The notes under the pieces: generated by a model
The model's input: only the letters and a program-made list of their open reading frames with translations
What the model was told of the DNA's origin: nothing
Database searches by the model: none
Assembly: GCA_946478675.1 (NCBI GenBank)
Contig: CAMLEF010000083.1
Location: forward strand, 1-13,957
DNA length: 13,957 bases
Direction of reading: 5' to 3'
Origin: an uncultured Flavobacteriales bacterium
Lineage (GTDB): Bacteria > Bacteroidota > Bacteroidia > Palsa-965
Translations under genes and position numbers: made by a program
Shown here: piece by piece, positions 1 through 7,878 of the stretch
Numbering within the stretch: the stretch's first letter is position 1
Layout: the number at the start of each line of letters is the position of its first letter

Positions 1-2553
1 TTCCTGCCGCGATTCGAATTCGCCGCCCATTTTATACGAATAGCCGGGAGGGAAATGGAAGCCGTTCATCTTGCCGATCACATCGTTGATGACGTTGTCC
101 GCAAGAAAACCTTTGCGCACAAAAGCGCTGACGGAAACGGTGCGCGTCTTATTATAATGGTTGATCGTCACCGGAGACGCTTCCATTCGCGTGCCGGCAA
201 CCTGGCTCAGCGGGATCGCCACGCCGCTGTTGTTGTTTACGTACAATGACTGCAGCGCTGATAATCCCGGCCGGTCCGTTTTCGGCGTCGACACCACGAT
301 GGAATAATCGTCGCCGTTCACGTCGGTGATGCTGCCTTCCGTCAAGCCGACGATCGCAAGTCGCACGGCTTTGTCGATGTTCACGGCAGGAATGCCGAGC
401 AGGCTGGCTTTCTCCTTGCTGATGTCGACTTTGATGTCCGACTTCAAATGGCTGACGGGATTGTTGACGTACATCGTTCCTTCGGTGTTGCCGAGCAGCG
501 TTTCCACCCGCGCCGCCAGCGCACGCAACGTATCGAGGTTGTCGCCTTCCAGCCGTACTTCCACCGGCGCAACGATCGGCGGGCCCTGTTCGAAGTTTTT
601 CACTTCGATCTTCGCTCCCGCAAAACCATTGAACCGTTCCCGCAACGTCTCGATCAGCTGCAGCTTTTGATCAGGCGAAGTATGATCGTCGAGCTGCACG
701 AACAGCTGCGCGAAGTCGCTTCGTTCATTTTCCGGGATGACATTATAATAGATGCGCGGGTTGCCTTTGCCGACGTTCGTGGCGTAATACTGAACTTGAG
801 AATATTCCGCGAGCACCGACTCGACATAATGCGCTACTTCATCCGTCTGCTTCAGGCTCGACTGCAGCGGCGTAATGATGTTGACGATGAACTGCGGTTT
901 TTCCGAAGCGGGGAAAAGACTGAAACCGATCACCGGCATCAACGCCATCGATCCGGCGAAGAATCCTGCCGCTACCACCAGCGTGATGAACGGACGACGA
1001 AGCGCGCGGTCGAGCAGGGGAGCGTAGGTTTTATTGATGCCTTTCTGCAACGCGCGGAGAAAAAGATTGCCGCCCGTTGCGCCTTCGTGTTGCTTGAGGA
1101 TGCGGCTCGAGAGAAACGGAATAATCGTCAGCGAAACGAGCATCGATGCCAGCACGCAGGTGATCACCGCTACCGGGAGACTGCGGATGAAATCGCCGGC
1201 GCCTTCGGGCAGGAATACCAGCGGAAGAAATGCGATGATGAGCGTTGCCGTACAACCCACGACTGCGAGGCCGATCTGTTTCGTGGCTTTGATCGTCGCT
1301 TCCTTGCGCGAGAAACCTTCCCGCAGCCAGCGCTCGATATTTTCCACTACGACGATGCTGTCGTCCACGAGCAGGCCCAGCGCTACGACAAGGCCGACGA
1401 TGCTCAGCTGGTTCAGGTTGTAGCCGAGCGCATTCAGCAGCACCAAGCCGATCGCCAATGAAAGCGGGATCGAGATCATGACGACCGAAGCGGCTCTTCC
1501 GCCCAGCGGCAGCAGCGTGATCGCGACGAGCAGAATGGCGATGAGGAAATCTTTGCCGAGACCGAGCAGGCGATGATTGACGTTGTCCGCCTGGTCGAAA
1601 TGCGCGACGAGCACTACGTTCTGCGGAAGTGTTTTGCGAAATGCGTCAATCACCGGCGCGTATTGCGTTTGTGCTTCGGAAATATTTTTTCCCGGCTTCA
1701 GCGCAGCATTCACGAATACGCAGCGATGACCGTTGAGGCGCGTGATGTGCTTGTTCTCTTCCTGGTCGGCGAACACGTCGGCAATATCGCGCAGCAAAAC
1801 GTTTTTTCCATTGGCGCTGTACACGATCACGTTGCCGATGTCTTCCGCGGATTTGTAATTGCCGCTCGTTTTTACATTAAACGTTTTTTGTCCCGCATCA
1901 ATGCTGCCGCCGGGAATATTCGCAAGCTCGCTCTGCAGGTTGCCGGTCACCGCAGCGACAGGAATATGCATCTGCGCCATTTTATCGAGCTGCAGGTTCA
2001 CGCGGATCACGGTTTCGGGAAGACCGCTGATCTCGACGTTTTTCAAAACGGTCACTTTCTCGAGCTGGTCCTGCAGGTTCTCGGAATATTTTTTCAGCGT
2101 TTCCGTCGGGGCATTTTCCGAAAGCAGCGCCATTTGCAAAATGTTCACGTTCGACGGCAGGATCTTCTGCACTTCGATGCTGTAGATGTCCTGCGGAAGC
2201 TGGCTGCGCATGCCGTTCACTTCGCGCACGACTTCCTGGTATTTGCTGTCGACGTTGCTTTCGTATTTGTATTCGACGTTGATCACGGCCACGCCATCGC
2301 TGATGTTCGTGCGGATGCGTTTGATGTCTTCGAGACCGGACAGTTTTTTCTCGAGCGGTTCGACGACGAGATCTTCCATGTCCTGCGGGCTGGTGCCGGG
2401 ATACACGACGATCACGGGAAACATCGGCGCTTTGATCTCCGGGTCTTCGGAGCGCGACATGGTGAACAGCGTCGTCACTCCGACAGCTATCGCCATCAGG
2501 AAAATGACGAGCGTGAACTGGTAGTTCTTAACGGCGTAAGAGGAGATTTTCAT
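1..2553 (-). CDS. RND-family efflux pump permease (AcrB-like), C-terminus beyond window
   Basis: Inner-membrane proton/drug antiporter of a tripartite efflux system. The frame is open from the ATG at 2553 to base 1, giving 851 visible residues; family members have about 1,030, so roughly the last 180 are outside. The N-terminus MKISSYAVKNYQFTL leads into TM1, followed by the porter-domain signature SEDPEIKAPMFPV and VVYPGTSPQDMEDLV. The TM4 proton-relay pair is present as GLLVDDSIVVVEN (D397, D398; compare D407/D408 of AcrB), which favours the HAE drug-efflux branch over the metal-exporting HME branch. A hydrophobic block near residues 325-470 matches TM2-TM6. The start lies 8 bp after the stop of the adaptor gene, so the two are very probably co-transcribed. 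No frameshift was seen. Substrate range cannot be read from the sequence. Confidence 0.95.
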   Translation of the reverse strand, partial: MKISSYAVKNYQFTLVIFLMAIAVGVTTLFTMSRSEDPEIKAPMFPVIVVYPGTSPQDMEDLVVEPLEKKLSGLEDIKRIRTNISDGVAVINVEYKYESNVDSKYQEVVREVNGMRSQLPQDIYSIEVQKILPSNVNILQMALLSENAPTETLKKYSENLQDQLEKVTVLKNVEISGLPETVIRVNLQLDKMAQMHIPVAAVTGNLQSELANIPGGSIDAGQKTFNVKTSGNYKSAEDIGNVIVYSANGKNVLLRDIADVFADQEENKHITRLNGHRCVFVNAALKPGKNISEAQTQYAPVIDAFRKTLPQNVVLVAHFDQADNVNHRLLGLGKDFLIAILLVAITLLPLGGRAASVVMISIPLSLAIGLVLLNALGYNLNQLSIVGLVVALGLLVDDSIVVVENIERWLREGFSRKEATIKATKQIGLAVVGCTATLIIAFLPLVFLPEGAGDFIRSLPVAVITCVLASMLVSLTIIPFLSSRILKQHEGATGGNLFLRALQKGINKTYAPLLDRALRRPFITLVVAAGFFAGSMALMPVIGFSLFPASEKPQFIVNIITPLQSSLKQTDEVAHYVESVLAEYSQVQYYATNVGKGNPRIYYNVIPENERSDFAQLFVQLDDHTSPDQKLQLIETLRERFNGFAGAKIEVKNFEQGPPIVAPVEVRLEGDNLDTLRALAARVETLLGNTEGTMYVNNPVSHLKSDIKVDISKEKASLLGIPAVNIDKAVRLAIVGLTEGSITDVNGDDYSIVVSTPKTDRPGLSALQSLYVNNNSGVAIPLSQVAGTRMEASPVTINHYNKTRTVSVSAFVRKGFLADNVINDVIGKMNGFHFPPGYSYKMGGEFESRQE

Positions 2554-2561
2554 GAGCGCTG

Positions 2562-3608
2562 TTATTGAATGATACGGATCGGTGAATGTTCGGCGAGATA
2601 AGCGCTTCCGGAAACGATGAGCAGCGTTGCGTTCTCGAGCCCTTCGCTGATGATCACGCGGTCGTCCTGCAGCGTGCCGATCTTCACCGGAACTTTTTCG
2701 GCGGTCTTTTTATCATTCGTCACGAAGACGTAACCGGTGTTGCCGTTGCCGTCGAGAAGCGCTTCGTACGGAATGCTCCAGCAGGCGGCCGCGTCGGAAG
2801 GATAGATCGTCGCTTTGCCGAACATGCCGGCGGCGATCGCGTTGGTTTTGCTGTTCGCGATCTTCAGCTCAATCGTGAAAGAACCGGTAAACGGATCGGC
2901 GCCTTCGGACTTGTTGGTCACAACCGCGTCGATCGTTTTGCCGTCTTCCGCATCCGTCTGCACGATCGCTTTGTCGTTGATGCGGATCTGCGTCCATTCG
3001 CGATCGCTTACGCCGACTTTAAGAATCCAGTCGCTGTTGCCCGCGCTGTTCGTCTGGAACACCGGCATTCCGCCGCCGATCACCTGTCCCGCATTCGCGA
3101 ATTTTTTCAGGATCACGCCGTCGTTCACCGCGCGGATCTCCGAATATCGAAGATTGAATTGCGCGGCGTCGAGCTGCTGCTGTGCAAGATCAAGCGCGGT
3201 TTTGCTGTTCTGCAATTGTTCGAGCGTGGCAACGCTGTCGCGATACAGATTCTGCACGCGCTTGTAGTCACGATCCGCTTTTTCATGACCGAGCGTGGCT
3301 AAGTTCACCTGCGCGGAAATTTCCGTGAGGTCGAGTGTCGCCAGCAGCTGTCCTTTTTTCACGCGGTCGCCTTCTTTGACGAAAATGCCGTTGATGACGC
3401 CGCCGGTTTTGAAGGAGAGCATCGTTTCGTCATTCGTCGTGAACTGCCCGGAAGTGCGGATCTCGCGCTGCGATGCTTTTTTCTCGATGGCGATCACTTT
3501 GACGGGAACCGGGTCTTTACCCGAAGGAACCACGTCTTTTTTCTTTTCCGTTCCGCAGGATGCCAGGAGCACCGTGGCGGCGAAGAGGAGGGAAGGAATA
3601 GTTTTCAT
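2562..3608 (-). CDS. RND efflux periplasmic adaptor (membrane-fusion) lipoprotein
   Basis: Adaptor that bridges the inner-membrane pump and the outer-membrane channel. The 348-aa protein begins with a lipoprotein signal ending in LLASC (lipidated Cys18). It continues with a beta-barrel/lipoyl half (FKTGGVINGIFVKEGDRVKKGQLLATLD, the typical biotinyl-lipoyl segment), a helical hairpin around residues 95-150 (LATLGHEKADRDYKRVQNLYRDS to LDLAQQQLDAAQ), the returning lipoyl half (IRAVNDGVILKKFANAGQVIGGG), and a C-terminal beta-barrel and membrane-proximal domain. Order and length fit the HlyD/AcrA family. It lies 35 bp downstream of the channel gene and 8 bp upstream of the pump gene, all on one strand, as expected for an efflux operon. 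Confidence 0.95.
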   Translation of the reverse strand: MKTIPSLLFAATVLLASCGTEKKKDVVPSGKDPVPVKVIAIEKKASQREIRTSGQFTTNDETMLSFKTGGVINGIFVKEGDRVKKGQLLATLDLTEISAQVNLATLGHEKADRDYKRVQNLYRDSVATLEQLQNSKTALDLAQQQLDAAQFNLRYSEIRAVNDGVILKKFANAGQVIGGGMPVFQTNSAGNSDWILKVGVSDREWTQIRINDKAIVQTDAEDGKTIDAVVTNKSEGADPFTGSFTIELKIANSKTNAIAAGMFGKATIYPSDAAACWSIPYEALLDGNGNTGYVFVTNDKKTAEKVPVKIGTLQDDRVIISEGLENATLLIVSGSAYLAEHSPIRIIQ

Positions 3609-3643
3609 CTGGAGATAGTGTCTTTTTTCGTGAGAAATGAGCG

Positions 3644-4993
3644 TTAGAAACCTGCGCCGGTTTCGCGGTCGTAGTTGGCGAGCTCGGTGAGGACTTTGTA
3701 GCGCGCGATGGAAAGGGCAAGCTGCGCCTGTGTTTGCTGGCTGCGCGCTTCGACCGTTTCGAGAAAAGTGCCGGTGCCTTCCTGGTAACCTTTCTCGATG
3801 AGCTGGCGGTAAGTGATCGCTGCCTGGTTTTGTTTTTCCGCAGAGCGATATGCCGCGTAGGCCGACTGGATTGCATTGCGCGAAATGGAAGCGCTGAGCT
3901 CGAGCTGTCGCGTCAGCAATTGCAGCCCTGCCTGGTTGTAACGAAGATCGAAACGCGATTGCCCGATGCGGTAGCGATTGCGGAAGCCGTTGAACAAAGG
4001 GAAATCCAGCTGCAGCCCGACGAGGTAATAGCGCGACTGCGAATTGAACGCCCAGTTCGACGCCTGCGAGCCGAGATCGAGGAACGCGCCGAGACGCGGC
4101 ACCCAGAAATTTTTGTTCATGCGCAGCATCGTTTGATTGATGCCGATCGCGTGATTCATCATGCGCAGTTCTTCGCGCGCGCTGACGTCGACTGAGCTTA
4201 CACCCGCCATGGCTGCTGCTTTCGCAATGCCCGCACGCTCATCGTATGTCGTGTCGATGTTCATGTTGCCGTCGCGGTTGAGCAGGAAGTTGAAATACAA
4301 TTGTGCATTCTGCGCCTGCAGCTGCGCGCCGGTGATCTGCGCGTTCAGCTTTTCGATCTCGGCATCGGAACGAATGAGATACGCCGGCAAACCTTTCCCG
4401 TTAGCAAGCAGGCTTTCGTTCACGCGTTTACCTTCCTGCGCGAGTGTGAGCGATTGCTCGTAAATGTGAATTGCGCTTTCTGCCGAGAGGTAATTGAAAT
4501 ACGCGACACGGATGTTGCGGATCAGCTCGCGCTTGTAAATGTCGAGCTCGTCGTTTTGAATGGCCTGCTGCTGTTCGGTGATCTGCCGGTTGTAGAACAG
4601 GTCGGTGTTCACGATCGGAACGGTGGTGTGAATTTTCGCGTCGTAAAAGTTCTGCGGAAAAAACGTGATCTGCTGGTTGCTGATCTGCGGAAAGCTGTTG
4701 CTCGACGTCAGCTGGTTCAGCGTCGAATAAACCGGGTTCATCAGGTCGCCGATCGGCAAATCGATGGAGCGTCCGCCTTCGCCGCTCGTGTAGTTGGCCT
4801 GCGCGTTGATCGAAGGCATGAAGAGGCTGTTGGCGATCTTCAGCGCGTACATCGACTTTTCAAGGCTGATCGTTTTTTGCTGAATGACGAGATTGTTCTC
4901 CAGGCCTTCGGCGATGTAGCCGTCCAGCGCGGTTTGAGCGGAGGCCGGAATCCCGAACAGCAATAAGCACCGGATAAGAACTGTTCTGACCAT
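3644..4993 (-). CDS. TolC-family outer-membrane efflux channel
   Basis: 449-aa outer-membrane factor, the exit duct of the tripartite pump. The signal peptide is MVRTVLIRCLLLFGIPASA, with probable cleavage before Gln20. The mature part shows the two-fold OEP repeat: long amphipathic helices (YNRQITEQQQAIQNDELDIYK and LTLAQEGKRVNESLLANGKG in the first half; SRFDLRYNQAGLQLLTRQLELS and QLIEKGYQEGTGTFLETVEA in the second) and beta-strand segments such as YYLVGLQLDFPLFNGFR. The last helix carries SQQTQAQLALSIARYKVLTELANYDRETG, a typical end for the family. It is the first structural gene of the pump operon and has its own 65-bp leader after tetR, which holds a copy of the tetR-promoter palindrome. 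Confidence 0.94.
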   Translation of the reverse strand: MVRTVLIRCLLLFGIPASAQTALDGYIAEGLENNLVIQQKTISLEKSMYALKIANSLFMPSINAQANYTSGEGGRSIDLPIGDLMNPVYSTLNQLTSSNSFPQISNQQITFFPQNFYDAKIHTTVPIVNTDLFYNRQITEQQQAIQNDELDIYKRELIRNIRVAYFNYLSAESAIHIYEQSLTLAQEGKRVNESLLANGKGLPAYLIRSDAEIEKLNAQITGAQLQAQNAQLYFNFLLNRDGNMNIDTTYDERAGIAKAAAMAGVSSVDVSAREELRMMNHAIGINQTMLRMNKNFWVPRLGAFLDLGSQASNWAFNSQSRYYLVGLQLDFPLFNGFRNRYRIGQSRFDLRYNQAGLQLLTRQLELSASISRNAIQSAYAAYRSAEKQNQAAITYRQLIEKGYQEGTGTFLETVEARSQQTQAQLALSIARYKVLTELANYDRETGAGF

Positions 4994-5027
4994 TTTTATT
5001 TGGATTTGATTGACGTTATTATTTTAA

Positions 5028-5040
5028 TTTACAGTGTTAA
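5028..5040. promoter_or_regulatory. Candidate TetR operator in front of the tolC-like gene
   Basis: TTTACAGTGTTAA is one base away from a perfect 6-1-6 palindrome and matches 12 of 13 bases of the site before tetR (5715-5727). The match continues as GTT on the right. It lies in the 65-bp gap between the tetR stop and the tolC-like ATG, 35 bp upstream of that ATG. I see no clear TAnnTTTG box beside it, so the exact promoter it would block is not defined. Binding by the neighbouring TetR protein is inferred from position and repetition. Confidence 0.68.
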
Positions 5041-5058
5041 GTTTGAAGCCAAATTTTT

Positions 5059-5685
5059 TTACTTTTTGCGCAGGCTGTTCAGCATCTCCACGAATTGCGC
5101 AAAACCGAGTTGGATGATGTTGTCTTTCAGGTCGTCAGAGATGACTTTGTTGCAGCGGTTGCGGTTCTGCAGCGCGCACATGCCGTGCATTGTCGACCAG
5201 ATCACGAACGAAGCGACTTCAGCATTCTGAAAATCGAAGAAGCCTTTCTGCATGCATTCTTCGATCGTCAGGCGAAGTCCGTCGAATGCGCTTTTGCCTT
5301 CCAGCCACATTTTCTCATCCGCTTCAATCGAATCGATCGGGGCTTGCTGGATGAACATGAGATCGTACAGCTCCTCGTTTTTCATTGCGAAATCGAGGTA
5401 AATACGTCCCATCGCGATGAGTCGTTCGAAAGGATCGGAAACGTGCGCGAGCACCGCCATCTGCCCGTTGAGCAGGCAAAAACCTTCCGCATGCAGCGCG
5501 TAAAGAATGGCGTCCTTGTCTTTGTAGTAAAGATAAATCGTCGTCGGGCTGTATTCGATCTTCTCCGCGATGTTGCGGATGGACGTGGCCTCGTAACCCT
5601 TCTCCAGGAAAACTTCGCGCGCCGCATTGAGGATGCTTTTACGCAGGTCTTCTTTTTCTCTTTCTTTCCGTTCGTTAATGCCCAT
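5059..5685 (-). CDS. TetR/AcrR-family transcriptional repressor of the efflux operon
   Basis: 208-aa regulator. Residues 14-61 form the TetR DNA-binding domain (ILNAAREVFLEKGYEATSI, then IAEKIEYSPTTIYLYYKDKD with the recognition helix around SPTTIYLYY). The C-terminal ligand-binding half contains FVIWSTMHGMCAL, which resembles the WHG-type TetR C-terminal domain (PF13305-like; from memory, not searched). It is encoded just upstream of the channel-adaptor-pump genes on the same strand, the classic position for a local efflux repressor. The near-identical palindromes at 5715-5727 (its own promoter) and 5028-5040 (before the channel gene) support autoregulation and operon repression released by an unknown ligand, probably a pump substrate. 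The ATG at 5685 was chosen because it gives the usual short N-terminal arm before the HTH. Confidence 0.93.
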   Translation of the reverse strand: MGINERKEREKEDLRKSILNAAREVFLEKGYEATSIRNIAEKIEYSPTTIYLYYKDKDAILYALHAEGFCLLNGQMAVLAHVSDPFERLIAMGRIYLDFAMKNEELYDLMFIQQAPIDSIEADEKMWLEGKSAFDGLRLTIEECMQKGFFDFQNAEVASFVIWSTMHGMCALQNRNRCNKVISDDLKDNIIQLGFAQFVEMLNSLRKK

Positions 5686-5704
5686 GACTCAGATCTTCTT
5701 GCAG

Positions 5705-5712
5705 CAAATGTA
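5705..5712 (-). promoter_or_regulatory. Bacteroidota -7 box of the tetR promoter
   Basis: The minus strand reads TACATTTG, an exact match to the Bacteroidota consensus TAnnTTTG, 19 bp before the tetR ATG. No convincing TTTG -33 element was found at 19-21 bp spacing. The palindrome at 5715-5727 starts two bases upstream of it, in the -7/-33 spacer. Confidence 0.6.
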
Positions 5713-5714
5713 TA

Positions 5715-5727
5715 TTAACAGTGTTAA
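5715..5727. promoter_or_regulatory. Candidate TetR operator at the tetR promoter
   Basis: TTAACAGTGTTAA is a perfect inverted repeat with 6-base arms and a single central base. It abuts the -7 box at 5705-5712 and would occlude RNA polymerase if bound. The same sequence with one change recurs before the tolC-like gene (5028-5040). Two copies flanking the regulator gene are hard to explain by chance. That the ligand is the adjacent TetR protein is inference. Confidence 0.75.
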
Positions 5728-5895
5728 GTTGGTGATGTTTTATTTTAAGTATTCGTGTAAGTCATTGAAATACAGGTTGATATTTTTCATTGTCTTGTGA
5801 ATCAGCCCAGCGGCGACTCCGCCATCGTCACCGTTAAATATGGATAAAATTCCCGGCCCTTGGAATTATTTCCTGCGCATTGTCTGCATCGCCCC

Positions 5896-5903
5896 TACCT
5901 TTG
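5896..5903 (+). promoter_or_regulatory. Candidate -7 box of the gap promoter
   Basis: TACCTTTG matches TAnnTTTG exactly and ends 19 bp before the gap ATG. The expected TTTG at about -33 is not evident, so this rests on one box and its position in the 237-bp divergent region between tetR and gap. I see no other element in the rest of that region. Confidence 0.5.
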
Positions 5904-5922
5904 AGCTCAAATTTTACTGCTT

Positions 5923-6921
5923 ATGAAACCTGTACGAGTTGCCATCAATGGTTTCGGCCGCATTGGCCGCGTGACGCTCCGCGCCATTTTCCAACGTAAC
6001 GATTTCGAAGTGGTCGCCATCAACGACCTTACCGATGCGCATACGCTGGCTCATTTGTTGAAATACGATTCCGTGCATCGCCGTTTTCCCGGTGAAGTGT
6101 ACGCCGAAGAAAATGCGATTGTCGTCAATGGCAAACGCATTCCCGTGACGCAGCAGAAAGATCCTGCCGCGCTCGAATGGGGAAAATACAACGCCGATAT
6201 CGTGATCGAGTCGACCGGGAAATTTCTCGATATCGCCAGCGCACAACTGCATCTTGCTGCCGGCGCAAAAAAAGTAATTCTCTCCGCTCCGCCGAAAGGC
6301 AGCGACGTAAAGACGATCGTGATGGGCGTGAATGATAACACGCTGTCGAAAGACGACGTCATCATTTCGAACGCTTCGTGCACCACCAACTGCGCCGCGC
6401 CGATGATCAAAGTGCTCGACGACAACTGGGGCGTGCTCGATGGCTACATCACGACGGTGCATTCATTTACCGGCGATCAGCGCCTGCATGATGCGCCGCA
6501 CAAAGACCTGCGCCGCGCGCGTGCCGCCACCGTTTCCATGATCCCGACTTCCACCGGCGCCGCCAAAGCGATCACGAAAATTTTCCCGCATCTCGAAGGA
6601 AAGCTCGGCGGCTGCGGCATCCGCGTTCCCGTTCCGGACGGCTCGCTCACCGACATTACGTGCGTGCTGAATAAAGTTCCGACGATAGCCGGGATCAACG
6701 CTGCGTTCAAAAAAGCCGCAGAAGGCGAATTGAAAAGCGTGCTCGAATACACGGAAGACCCGATCGTCTCCGTCGATATTGTCGGTAACCCGAGCAGCTG
6801 TATTTACGATGCGGAATTTACTTCCGTCGTCGGCAATATGGTGAAGGTGATCGGCTGGTACGACAACGAAGCAGGTTATTCGAACCGCCTGGTGGATCTT
6901 GCAGCGCGGATGGCGGACTGA
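5923..6921 (+). CDS. gap: Type I glyceraldehyde-3-phosphate dehydrogenase
   Basis: Cytosolic glycolytic/gluconeogenic enzyme that oxidises and phosphorylates glyceraldehyde-3-phosphate to 1,3-bisphosphoglycerate with NAD. The 332-aa length is normal. The Rossmann fold starts with VAINGFGRIGR (residues 6-16). Asp35 in AINDL predicts NAD over NADP preference. The catalytic motif is SNASCTTNCAAP (Cys153), with His180 in TTVHSFT as general base. TGDQRLHDAPHKDLRRARAA, IPTSTGAAKA and VPVPDGSLTD complete the signature. The C-terminal motif is WYDNEAGYSNR with Asn315; many homologues have Trp where this one has Ala317, a variation I would not over-read. The gene is monocistronic: it is transcribed away from tetR and ends at a strong shared terminator. 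Confidence 0.98.
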   Translation: MKPVRVAINGFGRIGRVTLRAIFQRNDFEVVAINDLTDAHTLAHLLKYDSVHRRFPGEVYAEENAIVVNGKRIPVTQQKDPAALEWGKYNADIVIESTGKFLDIASAQLHLAAGAKKVILSAPPKGSDVKTIVMGVNDNTLSKDDVIISNASCTTNCAAPMIKVLDDNWGVLDGYITTVHSFTGDQRLHDAPHKDLRRARAATVSMIPTSTGAAKAITKIFPHLEGKLGGCGIRVPVPDGSLTDITCVLNKVPTIAGINAAFKKAAEGELKSVLEYTEDPIVSVDIVGNPSSCIYDAEFTSVVGNMVKVIGWYDNEAGYSNRLVDLAARMAD

Positions 6922-6931
6922 TTACGATTTT

Positions 6932-6981
6932 AAAAAAATACACCTCGAAGGTTTCCAAAACCTTCGAGGTGTACTTTTTTT
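6932..6981. terminator. Bidirectional rho-independent terminator
   Basis: A perfect 16-bp stem (6939-6954 with 6958-6973; TACACCTCGAAGGTTT and its complement) closes a 3-base loop. Seven A residues (6932-6938) sit directly before it and seven T residues (6975-6981) almost directly after it, so it can terminate on either strand. It lies 10 bp after the gap stop and 6 bp from the stop of the convergent gene, serving both. Confidence 0.93.
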
Positions 6982-6987
6982 ATCCGT

Positions 6988-7857
6988 TCAATGCTCGCTG
7001 TTCAATCGATACGCTTTCAGCCCATTCTCATTCAGCACAAAAATCGCTTTCGGCTCCACGCGCATATTGCTTGCGCTCGTATCGACGGGCTGCTCGTAGA
7101 GCGTTGTTTCTGCCGTGAGAATATTTTCTGCCGATAACGACGAACCATTAAACCAGATCAGGCTGTTGTCGATCAGCTGCAGCGATTTCAGATTTTTCAC
7201 CGGGATCGTTTTCGAATACGTTCCGAAAATATCGAAGACGAGCACGCCGGTCGTCGGGTTGTTCAGCAGGAGACGGTTGTCTTTTTCAATGAGAAAATTC
7301 GGCTGTAGCGTGTCGATGCCGAGCAGCTGCGAAAGATTGCCGGTACGCTGTTCCACCTGCAGGTTCTGGTCCAATCGCACCAGCTCGAAGTTTTGCTGGT
7401 CGTAAATCCACAAGCCATTATCGTGCGATGACGCTACGAGCGTAGCCAGCGGAAAGCCGATCGTCTCGAGCTGGATCGGCTGGTTGATCGGGCTCATCGT
7501 GTTGTCGAGGAAAACAACACGGTTGAAGTCGCGGTAGAAAAGAACGATGCGCAAAGCATTCGTCGCATCCGCCGAAGTGATCGCCCCGAAATTTTTATTG
7601 CTGAACTCTTTCTGGAAAACGCACTGCGTATTGAATTTCCGGATCGATTCGCCTTTGATGAGATATGCGTTGCCGAGATTGTCGGTCGTGAAGCCTGTCG
7701 CCGGCTCGTTGATCATGCAGTAGGGCGCGGGTTCCGTGGCTGTAAATGAAAAGAGAAAGAGCGCTGCGAAAAGGAAAATGAACCACGGAGACACGGGGGC
7801 ACGGAGTTTCGTTCTCTGTGTCGCTGTGCTTACGTAGTTTAAAACAGGGTTGCGCAT
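6988..7857 (-). CDS. Unrecognised exported protein, possible beta-propeller; start uncertain
   Basis: Not a family I recognise. From ATG 7857 it has 289 residues. A strongly hydrophobic segment, WFIFLFAALFLFSFT (about residues 25-39), is followed by a 250-residue exported part. That part alternates strand-turn units (LGNAYLIKGESIRKFN, NGLWIYDQQNFELVRLDQ, NRLLLNNPTTGVLVFDIFGT, NSLIWFNGSSL, EPKAIFVLNENGLKAYRL), which suggests a propeller-like fold. The first 27 codons overlap the imperfect palindrome at 7781-7839. A GTG at 7794 would give a clean signal peptide without the repeat-derived residues; a TTG at 7875 is also possible. A -7-like box, TACATTTG (7863-7870), lies 5 bp before the ATG. The gene directly follows the GH3 gene (21 bp), so co-expression is likely. 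It ends at the shared terminator. Confidence 0.75.
   Translation of the reverse strand: MRNPVLNYVSTATQRTKLRAPVSPWFIFLFAALFLFSFTATEPAPYCMINEPATGFTTDNLGNAYLIKGESIRKFNTQCVFQKEFSNKNFGAITSADATNALRIVLFYRDFNRVVFLDNTMSPINQPIQLETIGFPLATLVASSHDNGLWIYDQQNFELVRLDQNLQVEQRTGNLSQLLGIDTLQPNFLIEKDNRLLLNNPTTGVLVFDIFGTYSKTIPVKNLKSLQLIDNSLIWFNGSSLSAENILTAETTLYEQPVDTSASNMRVEPKAIFVLNENGLKAYRLNSEH
7781..7839. repeat. Imperfect palindromic repeat (CCACGGAGACACGG type) inside a coding start
   Basis: The left half (7781-7806) and right half (7814-7839) pair around a 7-base loop, TTTCGTT. Of 26 positions about 18 are Watson-Crick pairs, with several G-T wobbles when read as RNA. The low-complexity wording (CACGGAGACACGGGGGCACGG on one side, CTCTGTGTCGCTGTGC on the other) matches dispersed intergenic repeats I remember from many environmental bacterial genomes. 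It lies within the first 27 codons of the exported-protein gene. A single copy is visible here, so dispersal elsewhere is inferred. Confidence 0.65.
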
Positions 7858-7878
7858 CTTTTCAAATGTATGCAAAAC

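Noticed and set aside
448..2568. Long plus-strand open frames opposite the RND pump gene (448-1461 and 1573-2568)
   Set aside because: They are antisense to a clearly recognisable RND protein, have Arg/His/Val-rich shadow composition and carry no recognisable motif.
5000..5230. Small plus-strand frame over the tolC leader and tetR 3' end
   Set aside because: It overlaps the operator region and the tetR C-terminus in antisense and has no coding evidence.
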